Source: Jatrophihabitans sp.
GTDB taxonomy: Bacteria > Actinomycetota > Actinomycetes > Mycobacteriales > Jatrophihabitantaceae
Assembly: GCA_004299665.1 (NCBI GenBank)
Contig: SCQZ01000520.1
Span: 1 to 8,220, forward strand
DNA length: 8,220 bases
Reading direction: 5' to 3'
Shown: in pieces, positions 5,189 through 8,220 of the stretch
How positions within the stretch are numbered: the stretch's first letter is position 1
How the letters are laid out: each line of letters opens with the position of its first letter
Notes under the pieces: generated by a model
What the model was told of the DNA's origin: nothing
The model's input: only the letters and a program-made list of their open reading frames with translations
The model's database searches: none
Program-made: the position numbers and the translations under genes

Positions 5189-6768
5189 GCGTCCTCCTGC
5201 GGGTGGGCCGTTGCGTGCTCGCCCGCCCAGCGGTAGTCGGCCTTGCCGGTCGCCAGGCGATGCACCTTGTCGACGAACCAGATGCTCTTGGGCACCTTGT
5301 AGCCCGCGATCCCGGTGCGCGCGTGGGCGACGAGCGCATGGGCGTCGGTACCCGCTCCGGGGCGCAGTTCGACCACGGCGGCGACCCGCTGGCCGAGCGT
5401 CTCGTCGGGCAGGCCGATGACCAGGACGTCGAAGACGTCCGGGTGTGACATCAGCGCCTCCTCGACCTCCTCGGGGAACACCTTCTCGCCGCCGGTGTTC
5501 ACGCACGTGTTGCCGCGACCGAGCAGCGTGATGGTGCCGTCCGGCTCGTGCCGGGCGAAGTCGCCCGGCACCGTGTACCGCCTGCCGTCCACCTCGACGA
5601 ACAGCCGTCCGGTCCGTTCCTCGTCCTTGTAGTAGCCGAGCGGGATGTGCCCGCCGCGCGCCAGCCGACCGATCCGCTCGTCCCCGGGCGGTATGGGACG
5701 GTCGTCCTCGTCGATCACGATGCTGTCCGCGTTGAGCGTGATGCGCGGCCCGCCGCCGGCCGGTGGCGCATCCTTCGTGATCATCCCCATGCCCATGAAC
5801 CCGGTCTCGGAGGATCCGAGCGAGTCGGTCAGCACGGCGTTCGGGAGCGCCTCGAGGACCTGGTTCTTGACGCTCTGGCTGAACAGCGCCGCACTGCTGG
5901 ATATGGCGAAGACACTGGAGGCGTCGTACTGCTTGTCGACATAGGCCTCGATGATCGGGCGCGCCATCGCGTCCCCGATGAGGACCACGACGTTGACCTT
6001 GTGCCTTTCGATAGCGCGCCACGCGTCGTGCGGATCGAAGTGGGTCAGCAGGACGACCGGGTCACCGGAGAACAGCGCCATCAGCGCCGCCCACTGCGCG
6101 TTGCCGTGGATCAGCGGCGCCAGGCACAGCCGGGTCAGCCCGCCGGTGAGCTCACCCATCCCGGACTGGGCCCATTCGTCCGGCAGCGGCTCTCCGGTGA
6201 CGAAGTTGATGCCACCGCCCAGGGTGCGCCAGACGTCCTCGTGCCGCCACATGACGCCCTTGGGCATGCCGGTGGTGCCGCCGGTGTAGAGGATGTAGAG
6301 GTCATCTCCGCTGCGTTCGCCGAAGTCGCGCTCGGGGCTCGCGGCGGCCAGCGCGGCCTCGTAGTGCGCCCCCCCGCCGACCTCGAGCAGGTGCGTGATC
6401 AGCGCCAGACCCGCGGCCGCCTCCTGCACCTGCGGCGCGAACCGCGACTCGTAGACCACGGCGACGACGTCCGCGTTCTCCAGGACGTAGCGCATCTCCC
6501 TGGCCGTGTACCGGAAGTTGACGTTGATGAGGACGGCCCGCAGCTTGTAGACGGCGAGCATCGTCTCGATCGCCTCCACGCTGTTGCGCAGGCACATGCC
6601 GACGTGACTGCCCGTGCCGACGCCCCGGGCCGCCAGGTGGTGCGCCAGCCGGTTCGCCCGTGCCTCGAGTTCGGCGAAGCTGCGCAGTTCGTCACCACAC
6701 GCCAGCGCCTTGCGGTCCGGGAACTTGTCGACGGCATGCTCGAACAGGTCGGCGATGTTGTAGGCCAC
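5161..6768 (-). CDS. fadD19: Steroid side-chain acyl-CoA ligase (FadD19-like)
   Basis: A 535-residue adenylate-forming acyl-CoA synthetase. The GTG at 6768 is preceded by GGAGG (6778-6774) at 5 nt and gives MAYNIADLFEHAVD, matching the FadD19 N-terminus; an upstream in-frame TTG at 6792 has no ribosome site. Motifs are the phosphate loop YTGGTTGMPKGVMWRHED (161-178), the adenine-site SLGSSETGF (316-324), the hinge region LLGRGNTCVNTGGEKVFPEE (415-434) and the C-terminal AGYKVPKSIWFVDKV (488-502) and TGKADYRW, with catalytic Lys about 509. Known FadD19 activates C24-branched and C5-type sterol side-chain acids with ATP and CoA in the cytoplasm, the entry step of side-chain beta-oxidation. It is divergent from echA19, as in M. 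tuberculosis (Rv3515c/Rv3516), and sits under a KstR-like operator. The stop overlaps the next gene by 28 nt. Substrate specificity is by homology. Confidence 0.93.
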   Translation of the reverse strand: MAYNIADLFEHAVDKFPDRKALACGDELRSFAELEARANRLAHHLAARGVGTGSHVGMCLRNSVEAIETMLAVYKLRAVLINVNFRYTAREMRYVLENADVVAVVYESRFAPQVQEAAAGLALITHLLEVGGGAHYEAALAAASPERDFGERSGDDLYILYTGGTTGMPKGVMWRHEDVWRTLGGGINFVTGEPLPDEWAQSGMGELTGGLTRLCLAPLIHGNAQWAALMALFSGDPVVLLTHFDPHDAWRAIERHKVNVVVLIGDAMARPIIEAYVDKQYDASSVFAISSSAALFSQSVKNQVLEALPNAVLTDSLGSSETGFMGMGMITKDAPPAGGGPRITLNADSIVIDEDDRPIPPGDERIGRLARGGHIPLGYYKDEERTGRLFVEVDGRRYTVPGDFARHEPDGTITLLGRGNTCVNTGGEKVFPEEVEEALMSHPDVFDVLVIGLPDETLGQRVAAVVELRPGAGTDAHALVAHARTGIAGYKVPKSIWFVDKVHRLATGKADYRWAGEHATAHPQEDACAPASATS

Positions 6769-6791
6769 TGCTGCCTCCGGCTCGTCGCGCA

Positions 6792-6834
6792 AGCGGCTCG
6801 TCGCCGCTCGCTGTGCTCCTCGGCGCTACGCGCC
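6792..6834 (-). other. Two GC-rich hairpins in the fadD19 leader
   Basis: Between the predicted fadD19 transcription start and its ribosome site lie two perfect inverted repeats. One is GGCGC-TAC-GCGCC (6822-6834). The other is AGCGGC-TCGTC-GCCGCT (6792-6808), a 6-bp stem with a 5-nt loop that ends 14 nt upstream of the GGAGG. The stretch is rich in GCGAGC/GACGAGC words. No U-tract follows either stem, so they are not intrinsic terminators. A leader-level regulatory role is possible; chance structure in GC-rich DNA is the alternative. Confidence 0.35.
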
Positions 6835-6853
6835 TGCGATGCTCGCTCGCACA

Positions 6854-6882
6854 AAACTAGAACGTGTTACCGTTCCCGGCAA
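6854..6882 (-). promoter_or_regulatory. Predicted promoter of fadD19
   Basis: On the minus strand, -35 TTGCCG (6882-6877), a 17-nt spacer and -10 TAGTTT (6859-6854) are visible, placing the transcription start near 6847 and a leader of about 79 nt before the GTG at 6768. Operator 3 overlaps the spacer and the first two bases of the -10, exactly the geometry seen at the fdxD promoter. The start site is inferred. Confidence 0.55.
6858..6871. promoter_or_regulatory. KstR-type operator 3, fadD19/echA19 intergenic region
   Basis: TAGAACGTGTTACC keeps the AACnnGTT core and the left arm TAGAAC of the other two sites but differs from TnnAACnnGTTnnA at the last base (C for A). It is the only such site in the 140-bp divergent region, so it would have to serve both fadD19 and echA19. 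It begins 51 bp before the echA19 GTG (6909). Weaker symmetry suggests weaker repressor affinity than at operators 1 and 2. Confidence 0.72.
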
Positions 6883-6908
6883 TCCCGAGTCTCCCGGAAG
6901 GACCAGCG

Positions 6909-7703
6909 GTGCAGCCGACCCCTGAGGACCAGCACTGCCTGGTCGAGAAGCGCGGGCACGTCCTGATCGTCACGATGAACCGGCCCGAGGCGCGCAACGC
7001 GCTGTCCGGGCCGATGCTGGCCCGGATGGCGCGCGCATGGGACGAGGCCGACTCCGACCCCGGGGTGCGGGTCGCGATCCTCACCGGAGCGGGCGGCCAG
7101 TTCTGTGCGGGCGCCGACCTCAAGGCGATGACCTCCGCGCACCCGTCGCAGTCGGCGCGCGGCATGGACCTGGCCCGGATCGACTCCCTGCTCAAGGGGC
7201 GGCGCCTGACCAAGCCGCTCGTCGCCGCGGTCGAGGGCGCCGCGATCGCGGGTGGCACCGAGATCTTGCAGGCCACCGACATCCGGGTCGCCGGTGCCGG
7301 CGCCCGCTTCGGCGTCAGCGAGCCGCGCTGGGGTCTGTACCCGCTGGGCGGGTCGGCGGTGCGCCTGGTCCGCCAGATCCCGTACGCGGTGGCGGCCGAC
7401 CTGCTGCTGACGGGCCGGCACATCACGGCCGACGAGGCGCTGCGCATCGGGCTGGTCGGGCACGTCGTCCCCGACGGGCAGGCACTGGCGAAGGCGCTCG
7501 AACTCGCGGAGCTCATCGCGGCGAACGGACCGCTCGCCGTACAGGCGATCCTGCGCACCATCCGCGAGTCCGAGGCGCTGCCGGAGAACGACGCCTTCCG
7601 GCGCGACGCCGAGGTGGGCATGGCGGTCTTCGCCAGCAACGACGCGAAGGAGGGCCCGCGGGCCTTCGCCGAGAAGCGCGCGCCGCGGTTCACCGGCACC
7701 TGA
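6909..7703 (+). CDS. echA19: Steroid enoyl-CoA hydratase (EchA19-like crotonase)
   Basis: A 264-residue crotonase. GTG at 6909 is chosen because GGAAGGA (6896-6902) precedes it by 6 nt and VEKRGHVLIVTMNRPEARNA follows as in EchA19; an in-frame GTG at 6864 falls inside operator 3 and is unlikely. Oxyanion-hole segments are FCAGADLKA (65-73) and VEGAAIAGGTEIL (108-120). Both catalytic glutamates of true hydratases are present: E118 in GGTE and E138 in GVSEPRWGLYP. The blocks IDSLLKGRRLTKPL (91-104), GGSAVRLVRQIPY (147-159), LLLTGRHIT (165-173) and GHVVPDGQAL (184-193) are close to M. tuberculosis EchA19 (Rv3516), which hydrates 3-oxo-chol-4,22-dien-24-oyl-CoA. The likely role is the hydration step after FadE26-FadE27 (or a related dehydrogenase) in side-chain beta-oxidation. 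Arg replaces Lys at 133 and 140, sites reported as succinylated in the M. tuberculosis enzyme. It ends 6 nt from the convergent VWA gene. Confidence 0.93.
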   Translation: MQPTPEDQHCLVEKRGHVLIVTMNRPEARNALSGPMLARMARAWDEADSDPGVRVAILTGAGGQFCAGADLKAMTSAHPSQSARGMDLARIDSLLKGRRLTKPLVAAVEGAAIAGGTEILQATDIRVAGAGARFGVSEPRWGLYPLGGSAVRLVRQIPYAVAADLLLTGRHITADEALRIGLVGHVVPDGQALAKALELAELIAANGPLAVQAILRTIRESEALPENDAFRRDAEVGMAVFASNDAKEGPRAFAEKRAPRFTGT

Positions 7704-7709
7704 GTGCCG

Positions 7710-8220
7710 TCAGGCGAGCGAGGTCACGAACCCGGCGAGCTGCGCGAGGTTGCGGCATTCGGTCATCGGCACGATCGCGCCGTACCGCGACGCTGCCGAG
7801 TCGCCGGAATCCCACGCCGCCCGCCGCTCCGGGTTGAGCCAGTAGGCGTGCCGCGCCCGGCCCGCCAGCGCCGTCACCGTCGGCAGCGCAAGGTCGCCGT
7901 AGTTCGACCGCGCGTCGCCGAGCACGAGCAGCGACGTCCGCGGCCCGATCACCTCGTCGGCATGGCGTTCGGCGAACCGCTCGAACACGCGTCCGTAGTC
8001 GGTGCGGCCCAGGACCCACCTCACCCGCGCCTCGGCCGTCAGCCGCTCCACGGCCTCCAGGACGTCGCCACCCGGGGCGAAGTACCGGGTGATCTCGTCC
8101 ACCTCGTCGACGAAGGCGAAGGCGCGCACCCGGGAGAACTGCTCGCGCAGGGCGTACACCAGCAGCAGCGTGAAGTGCGCGAAGGAGGCGACGGACTCGC
8201 TCACGTCGCAGAGGATCACC
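7710..8220 (-). CDS. CoxE-like VWA-domain protein (5' end outside window)
   Basis: The reading frame is open at the right edge and ends at TGA 7712-7710; about 170 C-terminal residues are present. Near the visible start, VILCDVSESVASFAHF contains a DxSxS metal-ion-dependent adhesion site, the hallmark of von Willebrand factor A domains. Downstream, FAFVDEVDEITRYF and SLLVLGDARSNYGD are typical of the CoxE-like VWA family. These proteins usually work with a MoxR-type AAA+ ATPase in maturation or metal insertion of molybdenum hydroxylases or other complexes; neither partner is visible. This is the C-terminal half of a protein normally of around 400 residues. It is convergent with echA19 with a 6-nt gap and has no obvious KstR-like site, so it probably belongs to a different functional unit. 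The M. tuberculosis neighbour at this place (Rv3517) is not of this family as far as I recall. Confidence 0.82.
   Translation of the reverse strand, partial: VILCDVSESVASFAHFTLLLVYALREQFSRVRAFAFVDEVDEITRYFAPGGDVLEAVERLTAEARVRWVLGRTDYGRVFERFAERHADEVIGPRTSLLVLGDARSNYGDLALPTVTALAGRARHAYWLNPERRAAWDSGDSAASRYGAIVPMTECRNLAQLAGFVTSLA

Noticed and set aside
6864..6908. Upstream GTG start for echA19
   Set aside because: It lies inside operator 3 and adds 15 residues not seen in EchA19; GTG 6909 has a well-spaced GGAAGGA.
5548..6966. 472-residue plus-strand open frame opposite fadD19
   Set aside because: It is antisense to a gene with all adenylate-forming enzyme motifs, and its translation resembles no protein family.
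7699..7714. Terminator between echA19 and the VWA gene (CCTGA...TCAGG)
   Set aside because: The stem is only 5 bp, made of the two convergent stop regions, with no U-tract.

Overview
This window is very GC-rich and has the look of an actinomycete chromosome: GTG starts, TANNNT-type -10 boxes, a deazaflavin (F420)-type reductase, and actinobacterial sterol-catabolism genes. Most of it is a compact locus for cholesterol/sterol side-chain degradation. The closest gene-by-gene parallels I recognise are fdxD-fadE26-fadE27 (Rv3503c-Rv3505) and fadD19-echA19 (Rv3515c-Rv3516) of Mycobacterium tuberculosis. These names come from remembered family sequences, not from a search. Gene content between and beside the blocks differs from M. 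tuberculosis, so this is probably not a Mycobacterium; I cannot name the genus.

Layout. (1) 1-918, minus strand: fdxD ferredoxin, overlapping by 8 nt a lipoprotein of the branched-chain amino-acid-type ABC substrate-binding family that runs off the left edge. (2) 919-1170: divergent control region with two palindromes matching the KstR operator consensus TnnAACnnGTTnnA. (3) 1171-3666, plus strand: fadE26 and fadE27, the two subunits of a heteromeric steroid-CoA dehydrogenase, separated by a spacer that holds a perfect 62-bp tandem duplication covering the last codons of fadE26. (4) 3697-4080, plus strand: small deazaflavin-dependent nitroreductase-family gene, probably leaderless. (5) 4082-6768, minus strand: fadD19-type steroid acyl-CoA ligase, overlapped by 28 nt by a nitronate-monooxygenase-family flavoprotein. 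(6) 6769-6908: second divergent control region with a third KstR-like site. (7) 6909-7703, plus strand: echA19-type steroid enoyl-CoA hydratase. (8) 7710-8220, minus strand: C-terminal part of a CoxE-like VWA protein, cut by the right edge.

Together, FadD19 would activate the C24/C26-type side-chain acid to its CoA thioester, FadE26-FadE27 would introduce the alpha,beta double bond, and EchA19 would hydrate it: three successive beta-oxidation-type steps on a sterol side chain. FdxD would pass electrons to a partner oxygenase (for example a P450) encoded elsewhere. Three operators of one type at both divergent promoters suggest a single TetR-family repressor (KstR-like, not in the window) controls the set. 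The least explained members are the ABC-type lipoprotein, the nitronate-monooxygenase homologue and the deazaflavin reductase. I found no mobile element, CRISPR array or RNA gene, and no convincing wholly new system.
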